From assembly GCF_013394655.1 (NCBI RefSeq), contig NZ_CP053351.1:62001-126000 (forward strand): a stretch of 64,000 nucleotides of DNA, read 5' to 3'. The position numbers and the translations under genes were made by a program. Position 1 is the first letter of the stretch. Every line of letters begins with the position of its first letter. Below are positions 36,912-46,975 of this stretch, piece by piece. Origin of the DNA: Winogradskyella schleiferi (GTDB taxonomy: Bacteria; Bacteroidota; Bacteroidia; Flavobacteriales; Flavobacteriaceae). Under the pieces are notes generated by a model, which was not told the origin of the DNA, made no database searches, and saw nothing but the letters and a program-made list of their open reading frames with translations.

Positions 36912-38096
36912 ATGAATAAATACATCGTGTCCGTAATTTGCGGATGCCTGTTCTTTGTTAATGGTTTCTCGCAGAATAAAAACATAGAGGAACTACTTAA
37001 TGAAATAGAACAGAACAATACAGAGTTGAAAGGCTATCAATCATTTATTGAAAGTCAGCAACTCGAAAACAGGAGCAATAACAATTTGCCTGACCCACAG
37101 CTTTCTGGCTTTTATTTGCCATTTGGCGATAATGAAACTGGAGATTATACCGAATATCAACTATCCCAATCTTTTGAATTCCCAACGGTATATGTTGCAC
37201 GTGGCAAATGGAACGAATCTAAATCGCAACAGTTAGCGGCAGCCTACGCTAACAAGAGGCTGGAAGTATTATTAAAAGCAAAGAACACGCTTTTAGAGCT
37301 TGCTTTCTTGCAAAAGCGAAAAGCTATTGAAACGGAAAGAAAAACCCAGAGCAGACAGGTTTTTGAGCAAATCCAAAAACTTTTTGATGCAGAACAAGTT
37401 GGGATTTTAGATTTGAACAAGGCGAAAATTGCTTGGATTCAAGAGCAATTTGTTGTTGAACAAATTGAAAGCGACATCCAAATTTTGCTATCCAAACTTA
37501 AAACGTTGAATGGAGGCAATGTAATTGATGGTGCTACATCAGGAATTGCATTACCTATCGAAGTTGGTACGGTAGATAATCTTTGGCAGGAAAAATTAGC
37601 GAAAGACCCTTTACTACAAGAATTAAAGGCTAATGAGACATCTTCACTTCAAAAAATAAAATTGGAAAAAAACAAGGTGCTGCCAAACGTGGCACTTGGC
37701 TATAATTATCAAGGCGTTAGCGGTAGTAATTATTCTGGTTTTTATGGTGGTGTTTCAATTCCACTTTGGAGTAGCAAGAACAAAGTAAAAGCTGCCGAAG
37801 CAAATTTTGAATATCAACAGTCCAACACGCAGGTAGTTACCACTTCGCTTTATACCCAATTTCAAGAAACCTATAATCGATACGAATTGATGCTCGAAAA
37901 ATTTAATGAGTATCAAGCCACTATGGGTAATTTAAATAGCGAGCAACTGCTTTTTAAGGCTTATATGTTGGGCGAGTATTCGTTTATGGATTATTACGTG
38001 GAGCTTCAGTTTTATCGGAATGCATCAGATAAAATGCTGCAAATGGAAAAGGAACTGCAACTGCTTCAAGCACAATTATTAAAACATCAGTTATAA
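36912..38096 (+). CDS. TolC-family outer-membrane efflux protein (CzcC-like)
   Basis: 394 residues with a signal peptide (ending NGFSQ near 21) and two OEP repeats rich in long helices with coiled-coil character. It forms the outer-membrane trimeric channel of the second RND system; the first system carries this function fused to its pump. Operon order is channel, His-rich lipoprotein, adaptor, pump. Confidence 0.9.
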   Translation: MNKYIVSVICGCLFFVNGFSQNKNIEELLNEIEQNNTELKGYQSFIESQQLENRSNNNLPDPQLSGFYLPFGDNETGDYTEYQLSQSFEFPTVYVARGKWNESKSQQLAAAYANKRLEVLLKAKNTLLELAFLQKRKAIETERKTQSRQVFEQIQKLFDAEQVGILDLNKAKIAWIQEQFVVEQIESDIQILLSKLKTLNGGNVIDGATSGIALPIEVGTVDNLWQEKLAKDPLLQELKANETSSLQKIKLEKNKVLPNVALGYNYQGVSGSNYSGFYGGVSIPLWSSKNKVKAAEANFEYQQSNTQVVTTSLYTQFQETYNRYELMLEKFNEYQATMGNLNSEQLLFKAYMLGEYSFMDYYVELQFYRNASDKMLQMEKELQLLQAQLLKHQL

Positions 38097-38114
38097 ATTT
38101 TTAAACATACAATT

Positions 38115-38405
38115 ATGAAATTTTCAAAATCAATATTCGCAATAGCAATCGCATCAACATTTTTAGTAACCTCTTGTCGAGAAACAAAAACCGAAAATAC
38201 TGACGACCACGGTCACGAGCATAATGAGGATGGTAGTCATACGGAAGAAACCATAGAGCAAGAAGAGTTTAAAGTAGGAACTGATTCTATGGAAACAAAA
38301 ACAGAGGAACACGGGCACGACCAAAATTCAGAAGGGAATCATACAAATGATGATGATTCAAAAACTCATAAACACGATGATGGCGCTGAACATCACGACC
38401 ACTAA
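38115..38405 (+). CDS. His-rich lipoprotein
   Basis: 96 residues. The lipobox TFLVTSC puts a lipidated Cys at 21. The mature part is almost only His, Asp, Glu, Thr and Ser (DDHGHEHNEDGSH, HKHDDGAEHHDH), like a detached adaptor N-terminus. It probably chelates metal at the membrane and is coupled to the adaptor 20 bp downstream. Low complexity makes family assignment unsafe. Confidence 0.75.
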   Translation: MKFSKSIFAIAIASTFLVTSCRETKTENTDDHGHEHNEDGSHTEETIEQEEFKVGTDSMETKTEEHGHDQNSEGNHTNDDDSKTHKHDDGAEHHDH

Positions 38406-38425
38406 AAGCAAATAGATATAACGAT

Positions 38426-39928
38426 ATGAAATATATACTCATAGTGCTTGCCTTTTTGGCAATGTCTTGTAACAACAAGGCAGAAGATGCACACGCACAC
38501 AATCCCGATGGTAGCCACGAAGGAGAAGAAATTCCACGCTTGGACCACACCATTTGGACAGACAAAACAGAATTATTCGTAGAATTTCCAGCCTTAATCG
38601 TTGGAAATCCAAGCAGATTTGCAGCCCACTTTACGGTGTTGGACAAGCATCAGCCTGTTCGTGAAGGTTCGGTTACGGTTAGTTTGATTAAAGGCGATAA
38701 TGGAATTCGTAATACTGCCGAAGCACCGTCTTCGCCAGGCATATTTTCGCCTACCATTCAACCAAAAGAAACGGGTAGTTACCAACTTGTTTTTGAATTG
38801 AAAACGCCAGATTATTCAGATAAAATAACGATTGACGATGTTACGGTTTATGCTAATGCAGATGAAGCCATAAAAGCCTTGGGTGCAGCCGAAGATGAAG
38901 GGAGCATTTCGTTTTTGAAAGAACAAGCTTGGAAAATCGATTTTCAAACCGCACCTGTCGTTTCAGGTAAAATTTACGATGTCATCAACACCTCTGGTGT
39001 TTGGATGCCCTCGCCCGGTTCTGTAAAGTCCTTGGCGGCAAAATCCAATGGGGTGGTAGATTTTAAAGTTATTAATCTCACGGAAGGCACAGCAGTAAAA
39101 AGAGGTCAGCTCTTAATGAGTTTGAATAGCCAAGGTTTGGCATCTAATAATTTAAGTACGGATATCGCTTCCGCGAAAGCGAAATTCCAACAAGCCAAAT
39201 CTGAATATGACAGAAAGAAAGAGTTATACGAATCTAAAATTGTCCCAAAATCTGAATTTGAAAAAGTAGAAAGCAGTTTTGAGATAGCCAAAGCCAACTA
39301 TCAGTCCTTGGTATCTGGTGTTTCGGGCGGAAGCAAACAAATCCGCGCCCCTTTTGATGGTTTTATCAAATCCATAACAGTTTCAAATGGCGATTACGTA
39401 GAACAAGGCGTTGCGCTTGTGACCGTTGGAACGCATCAATCCAGAGTTTTAAAAGCGCAGTTAGCACCCAACTACGGACTTACGATGGGTAATGTACAAG
39501 GTATATGGTATCAGGATAATGATAACCTATGGAAAGACGTAACTGATGCCGAGGGCAAAATCCTTTCGATTGGAAAGGACGTGGAACGTGAAAACCCTTT
39601 GATTTCTGTTTTTGCAGAAGTCAATGCCACCGTCGATATGCCAATAGGAAGTCTAACACCTGTTCAGATAGCGATGGGAAATGCCACCCAAAATACAATG
39701 ATACCTGAAAATGCCTTATTGGAAGACTATGGAAGCTATTCCGTTATCGTGCAACTTTCAGGCGAAAGTTTTGAAAGACGTCCTGTAAAAATAGGAAAAC
39801 GTAATGGCGAGAATGTAGAAATAGTACAGGGCTTGGAAGTTGGCGAAGTAGTGGCAACTACAGGAGCATACCAAGTTAAAATGGCTTCAATGTCGGGTTC
39901 AACACCTGCACACGGTCACGAACATTAA
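38426..39928 (+). CDS. RND efflux periplasmic adaptor (CzcB/CusB-like lipoprotein)
   Basis: 500 residues, lipobox FLAMSC with Cys15. An HAHNPDGSHEGEE stretch and an extra N-terminal beta domain (about 40-150) precede the membrane-fusion core (VINTSGVWMPSPGSVKSLAAKS), a helical hairpin (about 245-290) and a beta-barrel. It ends in HGHEH, another metal-binding tail. It connects the channel at 36912 to the pump at 39941 and is larger than the adaptor of the first system. Confidence 0.92.
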   Translation: MKYILIVLAFLAMSCNNKAEDAHAHNPDGSHEGEEIPRLDHTIWTDKTELFVEFPALIVGNPSRFAAHFTVLDKHQPVREGSVTVSLIKGDNGIRNTAEAPSSPGIFSPTIQPKETGSYQLVFELKTPDYSDKITIDDVTVYANADEAIKALGAAEDEGSISFLKEQAWKIDFQTAPVVSGKIYDVINTSGVWMPSPGSVKSLAAKSNGVVDFKVINLTEGTAVKRGQLLMSLNSQGLASNNLSTDIASAKAKFQQAKSEYDRKKELYESKIVPKSEFEKVESSFEIAKANYQSLVSGVSGGSKQIRAPFDGFIKSITVSNGDYVEQGVALVTVGTHQSRVLKAQLAPNYGLTMGNVQGIWYQDNDNLWKDVTDAEGKILSIGKDVERENPLISVFAEVNATVDMPIGSLTPVQIAMGNATQNTMIPENALLEDYGSYSVIVQLSGESFERRPVKIGKRNGENVEIVQGLEVGEVVATTGAYQVKMASMSGSTPAHGHEH

Positions 39929-39940
39929 AAACGAAGAGAA

Positions 39941-42900
39941 ATGTTAAACAAAATATTATCAATTTCACTTCAAAATAGATTGCTCATACTATTGGGAGCG
40001 GTTGCATTGAGTGTGTTGGGCGTGTATTATGCACGTACAATGAACGTCGATGTATTCCCAGACCTTACAGCGCCCACGGTAACAATTCTTACCGAAGCGC
40101 ACGGAATGGAATCTGAAGAAGTAGAAAAATTAGTAACCTATCAACTGGAAACGGCCTTGAACGGTTCGCCCAATGTAAGGCGAATCCGTTCGTCATCGGC
40201 AGCAGGTGTTTCCATTGTTTGGGTAGAATTTGAATGGGGAACAGATATTTATCGAGCTCGCCAAATTGTTAGTGAACGCATCCCGATGGTACGTGAAAAT
40301 TTGCCTGAAGGTATCGGAGCACCAACTATGGCACCAATTTCATCCATTATGGGAGAGATAATGCTTTTGGGAGTGACATCCGATAGTTTGTCGCCAATGG
40401 AACTGCGAACCTTGTCAGACTGGACAATTCGCCCACGGATAAAAGCGATTGGTGGTATCGCAAATGTGGTGGTTATCGGTGGCGATTATAAGCAATACCA
40501 AGTATTTGCCAATCCTGAAAAGATGAAGCATTACGATGTAAGTCTTTCAGAATTAGTAGAACACGTAAAGGAAGCAAACAAAAACGCACCAGGTGGCGTG
40601 ATTAATCAATATGGTAATCAATACATCATAAAGGGAAGCGGTAGAGCGTATGCGTTGGAAGATTTGCAGGAAGCAGTTCTAAAAGAAGTAAACGGTCAAA
40701 CCATCAAAATAAAAGATGTGGCAACGGTTCAAATTGGCGCTGCCGATAAAATTGGCGATGGTTCATTAAATGCAAAACCTGCGGTTATTTTAACCATTTC
40801 AAAACAGCCCGATGTCAACACTTTGGAACTGACAGACCGATTGGATGAAGCGATTGCAGACTTGGAAACAACCTTACCAAAAGGTGTCAACATCAAAAGT
40901 CAAATCTTTAGACAGTCCGATTTTATTGATGCATCCATCAGCAATTTAAATATGACTTTGTTGGAAGGTGCTTTCTTCGTAATGATTATTCTTTTTATCT
41001 TTTTGATGAATTGGAGAACTACCGTTATTTCATTACTGGCTATCCCTATTTCCTTATTGGTATCCATTATCATATTAAAATGGTTGGGCTATACCATAAA
41101 TACAATGAGTTTGGGCGGTATGGCCATTGCCATTGGTGCATTGGTGGACGATGCAATTATTGATGTAGAAAATGTGTATAAACGCTTGCGCGAAAATATC
41201 AGAAAACCCAAAGCGGAGCGGGAATCGACAATAAAAGTAGTGCGTGATGCTTCAGTAGAAATAAGAAGTTCCATCATCATCGCAACGCTTATCATTATCG
41301 TATCATTTGTTCCCTTGTTCTTTTTAAGCGGAATGGAAGGTCGATTATTGCAACCGCTGGGCATAGCCTTTGTAACATCGGTATTGACCTCATTGGTAGT
41401 TGCCGTAACCGTAACACCAATTTTGTGTTCTTATTTATTAGACAATGAGAAGCTTCTAAACAAACAGGCTGATGGTACAAAAGTAGAGCGTTGGTTGCAG
41501 AAACATTATGGCAACCTTTTGGTGCGAGCGACTAAAATACCTAAAACCATTATAGGCGTAACTGTAATTGCATTTGTATTAAGTCTTCTGGTTGTAACGC
41601 AATTGGGAAGAAGTTTCCTGCCAGAATTTAATGAAGGTTCATTGGTAATTAGTGTGGTTGGTCCACCGGGAATGTCTTTGGAAGAAAGTAATAAGACTGG
41701 AAAGTTAATAGAGACCATTTTATTGGATATGCCCGAAGTAGAGGTCGTTACTCGAAGACAAGGACGTGCCGAACTGGACGAACACGCTCAAGGTGTCAAT
41801 GCTTCGGAAATTGATGTGCCCTTTGTTCTCGAAGACAAAACCAAAGAAGAATTCTTTGAAGAAGTCCGAAATAAATTGAGCATCGCACCTGGTGTTAATA
41901 TCACATTAGGACAACCCATCGCACACCGTATTGACCATATGCTTTCGGGTACGCGTGCCAATATTGCCATCAAGATTTTTGGGTCAGATTTACAACGTCT
42001 ATTTGAAGTAGGGAAAAGTGTAGAGCAGAACATCAAGGATATTGAAGGATTGGCAGATGTTGCAGTTGACCAACAAATTGAAGTACCACAAATACGCATC
42101 AAACCTAAACGCCAGATTCTTTCGGCTTATGGGATGACCGTAGGTAATTTGATGGAACAAGTGGATATTGCTTTTGCAGGAGAAGAAGCAGGCGAGATTT
42201 ATGAAGGACAACAGTATTTTGATTTGGTGGTTCGCTACGAAAAATCGTTTCGTGATAATATTGAGAAAATCGGTAACACCTTAATAAGTCTTCCAAATGG
42301 TGGTCAGACCACTTTGGGCCAATTGGCAACCGTTCAATCCGTGAGTAGTCCAAACACTATCAACCGTGAAGATGTGCAACGTAAAATTGTAGTTGCTGCC
42401 AATGTTCAAGGTAGGGATTTACGTGGTGCCGTTAACGAAATAAAGGAAGTGATCGCCAGCAATGTAAATATACCAGAAGGTTATCGTGTGCAATATGGCG
42501 GACAATTTGAAAGTGAATCCAAAGCATCACAATTGCTTTTGATAACAGCCATAATTGCAATAGCCATCATTTTCCTGTTGTTATACTATGAATTTAAGGA
42601 TGTAAAACTGGCATTTGTAGTATTGATTAATCTGCCTTTGGCGTTAATTGGTGGAATCTTGATAGTGTATTTCACGTCAGGAATCATCAGTATTGCCGCG
42701 ACCATAGGTTTTATCAGTTTGTTTGGTATTGCCACACGAAACGGTATTTTATTGGTTTCACGGTATGAAGATTTGAGAAAAGAAGGAGTACAGGGTTTTC
42801 AGTTGATAAAAGCTGGGGCTTTAGATAGATTAAACCCTATTTTAATGACTGCCTTTACCACAGGTCTGGCATTGATACCATTGGCTCTAAAAAGTGGCGA

Positions 42901-43024
42901 ACCGGGAAGTGAAATTCAAAGCCCAATGGCCGTTGTAATTTTAGGTGGCTTGTTGTCGGCTACGATATTGAATTTGGTAGTAATTCCTTGCGTGTATCAG
43001 TTAGTATTAAAAAAGGAAAAGTAA
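39941..43024 (+). CDS. CusA/CzcA-family RND metal pump
   Basis: 1027 residues without a fused channel. Twelve helices and two large periplasmic loops. The TM4 signature reads AIGALVDDAIIDVEN with D403/D404, unlike the DFG...DGA form of the first pump and nearer to the CusA-like AIG...D pattern. Different metals are therefore likely for the two pumps. It follows the adaptor by 12 bp and ends the operon at a terminator. Confidence 0.93.
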   Translation: MLNKILSISLQNRLLILLGAVALSVLGVYYARTMNVDVFPDLTAPTVTILTEAHGMESEEVEKLVTYQLETALNGSPNVRRIRSSSAAGVSIVWVEFEWGTDIYRARQIVSERIPMVRENLPEGIGAPTMAPISSIMGEIMLLGVTSDSLSPMELRTLSDWTIRPRIKAIGGIANVVVIGGDYKQYQVFANPEKMKHYDVSLSELVEHVKEANKNAPGGVINQYGNQYIIKGSGRAYALEDLQEAVLKEVNGQTIKIKDVATVQIGAADKIGDGSLNAKPAVILTISKQPDVNTLELTDRLDEAIADLETTLPKGVNIKSQIFRQSDFIDASISNLNMTLLEGAFFVMIILFIFLMNWRTTVISLLAIPISLLVSIIILKWLGYTINTMSLGGMAIAIGALVDDAIIDVENVYKRLRENIRKPKAERESTIKVVRDASVEIRSSIIIATLIIIVSFVPLFFLSGMEGRLLQPLGIAFVTSVLTSLVVAVTVTPILCSYLLDNEKLLNKQADGTKVERWLQKHYGNLLVRATKIPKTIIGVTVIAFVLSLLVVTQLGRSFLPEFNEGSLVISVVGPPGMSLEESNKTGKLIETILLDMPEVEVVTRRQGRAELDEHAQGVNASEIDVPFVLEDKTKEEFFEEVRNKLSIAPGVNITLGQPIAHRIDHMLSGTRANIAIKIFGSDLQRLFEVGKSVEQNIKDIEGLADVAVDQQIEVPQIRIKPKRQILSAYGMTVGNLMEQVDIAFAGEEAGEIYEGQQYFDLVVRYEKSFRDNIEKIGNTLISLPNGGQTTLGQLATVQSVSSPNTINREDVQRKIVVAANVQGRDLRGAVNEIKEVIASNVNIPEGYRVQYGGQFESESKASQLLLITAIIAIAIIFLLLYYEFKDVKLAFVVLINLPLALIGGILIVYFTSGIISIAATIGFISLFGIATRNGILLVSRYEDLRKEGVQGFQLIKAGALDRLNPILMTAFTTGLALIPLALKSGEPGSEIQSPMAVVILGGLLSATILNLVVIPCVYQLVLKKEK

Positions 43025-43043
43025 ACAGTCCATTACGGTAATA

Positions 43044-43078
43044 AAAACCCTTCTTGTTCTGAATAAGGAGGGTTTTTT
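43044..43078 (+). terminator. Terminator of the second efflux operon
   Basis: AAACCCTTCTT / AAGGAGGGTTT stem with one G-U pair, then T6, 20 bp after the pump stop. Confidence 0.85.
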
Positions 43079-43097
43079 ATGCTGTGATATTTTCAAT

Positions 43098-43200
43098 CCC
43101 ACTCAGCACATTCCCCTACATTCCGCGATCGCCTGCTGAAAAAGCGGGCAACCACTTCATTTCGTGAAAAGAGCTTCTCTACATAAGTCTTCTATGCATT
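43098..43200 (+). repeat. Dispersed hairpin repeat, copy A (left half only)
   Basis: Runs from CCCACTCAGCACATTCCCCT through GCCTGCTGAAAAAGCGGGC to GAGCTTCTCTACATAAGTCT. It contains the first hairpin (GCCTGC...GCGGGC) but stops before the second half found in copies B, C, D and E. It lies after the metal island, before the first cassette-like gene group. The rest of the 43201-43381 gap shows nothing. Confidence 0.85.
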
Positions 43201-43381
43201 TGGATAAAAAAAGTTGTGATATCGTAAAGGAAGAATAAGATGATATTACCTTTAAACTTGAAATTAAAGAGTTAGCTGTGAGTCAAAATCGAACTTAAAA
43301 TATAACCCAGGCAACCATATAGTAAAATTATAAGTCTTTATAAATAGAGATACTCTGTAAAACATAATAGAACATACCAAA

Positions 43382-43792
43382 ATGTTAGACAACCAAAAAG
43401 TAAACATCAAAATCAAACTCGCTGCATTATGGGCTTCAGTAACATTCTGCTATTTGTATGGCGACTATTTTGAGCTTTACACACCGGACAAAGTAAACAG
43501 TTTAATAACAGGCGATACTATTATGGATAGTCCAACCACATTATTAATAGCATCGATAATTTTGGCGATTCCATCTGTAATGGTTGCCCTTTCAATTATA
43601 CTTAAACCAAAGCTAAACCGAATTCTAAATATCATATTTGGGATACTATTTACCATAATGATGGTAGCCATAGGAATAATGTCAACGAACGAATGGTATT
43701 TGTTCTATGTCTTTTTAGCATTTTTAGAAAGTATAATTACCGCATTGATTGTTTGGTACGCTTGGAGATGGCCTAAAGAAAAAACTATTTAA
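43382..43792 (+). CDS. Four-helix membrane protein (DUF6326-like)
   Basis: 136 residues with four membrane helices (about 12-30, 50-70, 78-98, 105-127) and a short basic end. The opening KIKLAALWASVTFCYLYGDYF suggests the DUF6326 group, an inference by eye. Two bases separate it from the DUF4386 gene, so the two are one operon between repeat copies A and B. Confidence 0.7.
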   Translation: MLDNQKVNIKIKLAALWASVTFCYLYGDYFELYTPDKVNSLITGDTIMDSPTTLLIASIILAIPSVMVALSIILKPKLNRILNIIFGILFTIMMVAIGIMSTNEWYLFYVFLAFLESIITALIVWYAWRWPKEKTI

Positions 43793-43794
43793 TA

Positions 43795-44508
43795 ATGGAA
43801 GATATGTCACAAAACAAAAAAGCAAGAATTGCAGGAATACTCTATTTGTTACTAATTATTTGTGGATTTACCTACCTTGTCTATGTACCATTAAAATTAA
43901 TTGATTTAAAAAATGCCACAGACACCATAGAAAATATAAGAGACTCTGAACTATTGTTCAGAATTGGTATTGTAGCGGGAATTTGCTCTTTTATTATTTT
44001 CATTCTATTGCCATTGGCACTCTACAACCTTTTACGAAATGTAAACAAGGTTTCAGCGAAATTTATGGTGCTATTTGCGCTATTGAGTGTGCCAATTTCA
44101 TTTGTCAATATTCTGAATAAATTTTCAGTACTAACCTTAATCAATAAATCAGAGTATGCACAAAAGCTTGGACAAGCAGAATTTCAAGCCCAAGTAATGC
44201 TGTATCTTGAAAATTACAATAACGGAGTGCAGCTCTCTCAAATATTCTGGGGACTTTGGCTTTTACCTTTTGGCTATCTGGTGTATAAATCTGGCTTTCT
44301 TCCAAAGATTTTAGGTTTTTTTTTAATGGCAGGCTGCTTTGGCTATTTGATTAAATTTTTCGGAGATTTCCTATATTCAGATTTTAATAAGACAATTATC
44401 TCTGAGATTGTTGGGTATCCTGCTTCTCTTGGCGAAATTGGAATTTGTTTGTGGCTTCTTATTATGGGAACAAATAAACTGGGTTTTAGGAAGAAAAGTA
44501 TAAAATAA
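43795..44508 (+). CDS. DUF4386 family membrane protein
   Basis: 237 residues, six hydrophobic segments. The opening QNKKARIAGILYLLLIICGF is the hallmark of the DUF4386 family, whose function is unknown. Start at 43795 gives MEDMSQNKK; a second ATG three codons later is also possible. Second gene of the first repeat-bounded group. Confidence 0.85.
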   Translation: MEDMSQNKKARIAGILYLLLIICGFTYLVYVPLKLIDLKNATDTIENIRDSELLFRIGIVAGICSFIIFILLPLALYNLLRNVNKVSAKFMVLFALLSVPISFVNILNKFSVLTLINKSEYAQKLGQAEFQAQVMLYLENYNNGVQLSQIFWGLWLLPFGYLVYKSGFLPKILGFFLMAGCFGYLIKFFGDFLYSDFNKTIISEIVGYPASLGEIGICLWLLIMGTNKLGFRKKSIK

Positions 44509-44589
44509 TTATTCAAGCTCTGAAAGGGAAATATATAGAATAAAATTCTACCATAGCGCTTGTTTTGAATAATTGATTCTCTGTTATAA

Positions 44590-44785
44590 CCCACTCAGCA
44601 CATTCCCCTACATTCCGCGATCGTCTGCTGAAAAAGCGGGCAACCACTTCATTTCGTGAAAAGAGCTTCACTAAATACCTCTTGGACACAATCCCCAATT
44701 TCAGCTTTCCATTCCGCTAACCCTTCCCGCTATGCTGGGAAGGAACACTTCATTCCAGAGCCAAAATCGTGAATTAAGTCCGCTT
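44590..44785 (+). repeat. Dispersed hairpin repeat, copy B (full length)
   Basis: 196 bp from CCCACTCAGCAC to AAGTCCGCTT. Left half has TCTGCTGAAAAAGCGGG; right half has the 7-bp hairpin CCTTCCC (44722-44728) / GGGAAGG (44737-44743), nested inside imperfect outer arms GGACACAAT...ATTAAGTCC. It lies 3' of the DUF4386 gene in the same direction. Remaining sequence to 44911 holds no gene. Confidence 0.9.
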
Positions 44786-44911
44786 ATAAAATCTATTAAA
44801 TAAAGAATAAGTTTAAATAACGAAAGAGAGGAATTATGTTATCTATATTTATACCCGCTATATCACATTATTGTTAATTTAAAAATATATTGTGGTCTGA
44901 ATTTTATACGA

Positions 44912-45472
44912 ATGAACGAGTCGATTTTAGTGCTTATAAATAAGGCTGGAAAATTTTCTGAAAAAGATTCTCTACTTCTAAGAAAAGAACTAAAATTTAG
45001 AGAATTAAAAAAAGGCGATTTTTTGTTGAAAAACGGAGCTGTTTGTTCTTCGCTGTGTTTTGTTGTTTCAGGTAGTTTTTATCAATACAATGTTGATTCA
45101 CAACTCAATAAAAATATCATCGACTTAAATACAAAAGATGATTGGGTTATAAATCATAAAAGCTTTACTTCAAGAAAACCATCCGAATATTCAATTCAAG
45201 CTTATGAAGACAGTTCTTTCTATGAAATATCAATAGACGCAATCCATAGACTAATTGCTCATTCACAAACCTTTCTACAAATGGGGAAAATATTAGAAGA
45301 ATCGACTTCGCGAATTGATTTTTTTGATAATAATAATACCCCAGATGAGAAGTACCATTACATAATAACAATCAAACCTAACCTTCTTCAGAAATTTCCG
45401 CAAACAGTTATTGCTTCTTACCTAAAAATCACGCCAGAAACGTTGAGTAGAGTTAGAAAAAGGCTTTCATAA
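44912..45472 (+). CDS. Crp/Fnr-family transcriptional regulator
   Basis: 186 residues. A cyclic-nucleotide-binding beta-roll (about 28-110, LKKGDFLLKNGAVCSSLCFVVSG) is followed by a dimer helix and a short HTH (FPQTVIASYLKITPETLSRVRK). The effector is unknown; residues for cAMP binding are not evident. Probably controls the next membrane gene, 81 bp downstream. First gene of the B-C group. Confidence 0.88.
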   Translation: MNESILVLINKAGKFSEKDSLLLRKELKFRELKKGDFLLKNGAVCSSLCFVVSGSFYQYNVDSQLNKNIIDLNTKDDWVINHKSFTSRKPSEYSIQAYEDSSFYEISIDAIHRLIAHSQTFLQMGKILEESTSRIDFFDNNNTPDEKYHYIITIKPNLLQKFPQTVIASYLKITPETLSRVRKRLS

Positions 45473-45553
45473 TTTTATTTTTTCTTGATTTCAATCAAGT
45501 GTTTGTTTTTCACAATCCTTTGATATTTGTACTTCAAACGAAATATCAAAACA

Positions 45554-46189
45554 ATGGAAACAAATTTTTACAAAAGTACAGGGATTTCAATTACTATTGG
45601 CTCTTTTTTGACTATTACAACTATGATGTTACACCCATCAGGGGGTAACATTGAGCATATCATTCAAATAGCTAATCCAATCAAGAGCACTCACGCTTTA
45701 GCAATTTTTTGTTTACCATTTATCCTATTTGGTTTTTATGGCTTAACCCATAAGCTTTCAGATAAATGGAAATTATCAACTTTAGCTTTCATTATAGTTG
45801 CCTTCGGACTTTTTGCAGCGATGCTTGCAGCACTATTTAATGGATTGGCCTTACCCTATTTTCTTGGTCAATATTCGGAAAATATTGAACAGAATATTTC
45901 TGTACTTAAACCCATCATAAATTATGGTTTTGCCGTGAATAAATCATTGGACTATGTTTTTATTGTCTCGTTTTGTGCTGCCATTACTGTTTACTCTTTG
46001 ATAATCATCACCACAAGAAAGCTTTCAAAATTAATTGGATACTTTGGTATCGCAATATTAGTTTTTGCAGTTTTGGGCGCAACCACAAATTTTGTGTTTA
46101 CAAGTCTTACAGGTTTCAGAATATTTGTTTTTAGCATTGCAGGTTGGATTCTATATTCGGGAATATCATTAATCAAATCAAAAAAGTAA
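45554..46189 (+). CDS. Multi-pass membrane protein of unknown function
   Basis: 211 residues from ATG 45554; an upstream 9-codon extension has no support. Six hydrophobic helices; the motif MMLHPSGGNIEHI near residue 26 stands out and recalls DUF4386-like relatives. Placement after a Crp/Fnr gene suggests it is that regulator's target. Confidence 0.7.
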   Translation: METNFYKSTGISITIGSFLTITTMMLHPSGGNIEHIIQIANPIKSTHALAIFCLPFILFGFYGLTHKLSDKWKLSTLAFIIVAFGLFAAMLAALFNGLALPYFLGQYSENIEQNISVLKPIINYGFAVNKSLDYVFIVSFCAAITVYSLIIITTRKLSKLIGYFGIAILVFAVLGATTNFVFTSLTGFRIFVFSIAGWILYSGISLIKSKK

Positions 46190-46194
46190 TATCA

Positions 46195-46905
46195 ATGAGT
46201 AAAGAGAAAATAAAGAAGGCATATGATGAATTAGCCGAAAGTTATAACAGATTAATTGACCATAAACCACATAATGCATATTACGATAGACCCAATACAT
46301 TGAATTTATTTGAAGATGTAGAAAATAAATCGATTCTCGATGCAGCCTGCGGTTCTGGAAAATATACAGAAATTTTACTTTCAAGAAATGCACAAGTGAC
46401 TGGATTCGACTTGAGTTCCGAAATGATAAAATTTGCAAAGGAAAGAAACGCTAATCAAGGAATATTCTTTGTACACGATTTAAGTGAACCTCTAACAATG
46501 ATAAAGGACAAATCTTTTGATTTTGTTCTCTGTGCCTTGGCTTTACATTATTTAGAGGATTGGAATTTAACAATTAGAGAATTTCATAGAGTACTGAAAA
46601 CTAACGGACAATTAATCATATCAGTTGAGCATCCGTTTTTTGAATATAATTACTACAAATCAACCGAATATTTTAAAACAGAACCTGTAAAATGTATTTG
46701 GAAAAGTTTTGGTAAACCTATTGAAATTAATAGTTATAGACGACCTCTTAACGATTGTATTGAACCACTAACAGAAAACGGATTTTATATTGACAAATTA
46801 GTTGAACCAAAACCCCTAAAGGAATTTGAGAAATTAGACCAGAAGCATTACAAGGAACTGAATAAATTTCCAGCTTTTATGTGTATTAGAGCGGTCAAAA
46901 AATAG
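46195..46905 (+). CDS. Class I SAM-dependent methyltransferase
   Basis: 236 residues from ATG 46195; a longer frame from 46144 overlaps the previous gene. SAM motif I is ILDAACGSGKYTEILL (about 46-61) and the second acidic site is in VTGFDLSSEMI. The post-core LCALALHYLEDW matches UbiE/small-molecule methyltransferases. Substrate unknown. It starts 5 bp after the membrane protein and ends 71 bp before repeat copy C. Confidence 0.88.
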   Translation: MSKEKIKKAYDELAESYNRLIDHKPHNAYYDRPNTLNLFEDVENKSILDAACGSGKYTEILLSRNAQVTGFDLSSEMIKFAKERNANQGIFFVHDLSEPLTMIKDKSFDFVLCALALHYLEDWNLTIREFHRVLKTNGQLIISVEHPFFEYNYYKSTEYFKTEPVKCIWKSFGKPIEINSYRRPLNDCIEPLTENGFYIDKLVEPKPLKEFEKLDQKHYKELNKFPAFMCIRAVKK

Positions 46906-46975
46906 CATTTATTAAGTTAATGTATATGAATTTTCTCATCATAACTTCTAATATAACAAACGGTAAAACCCAATA

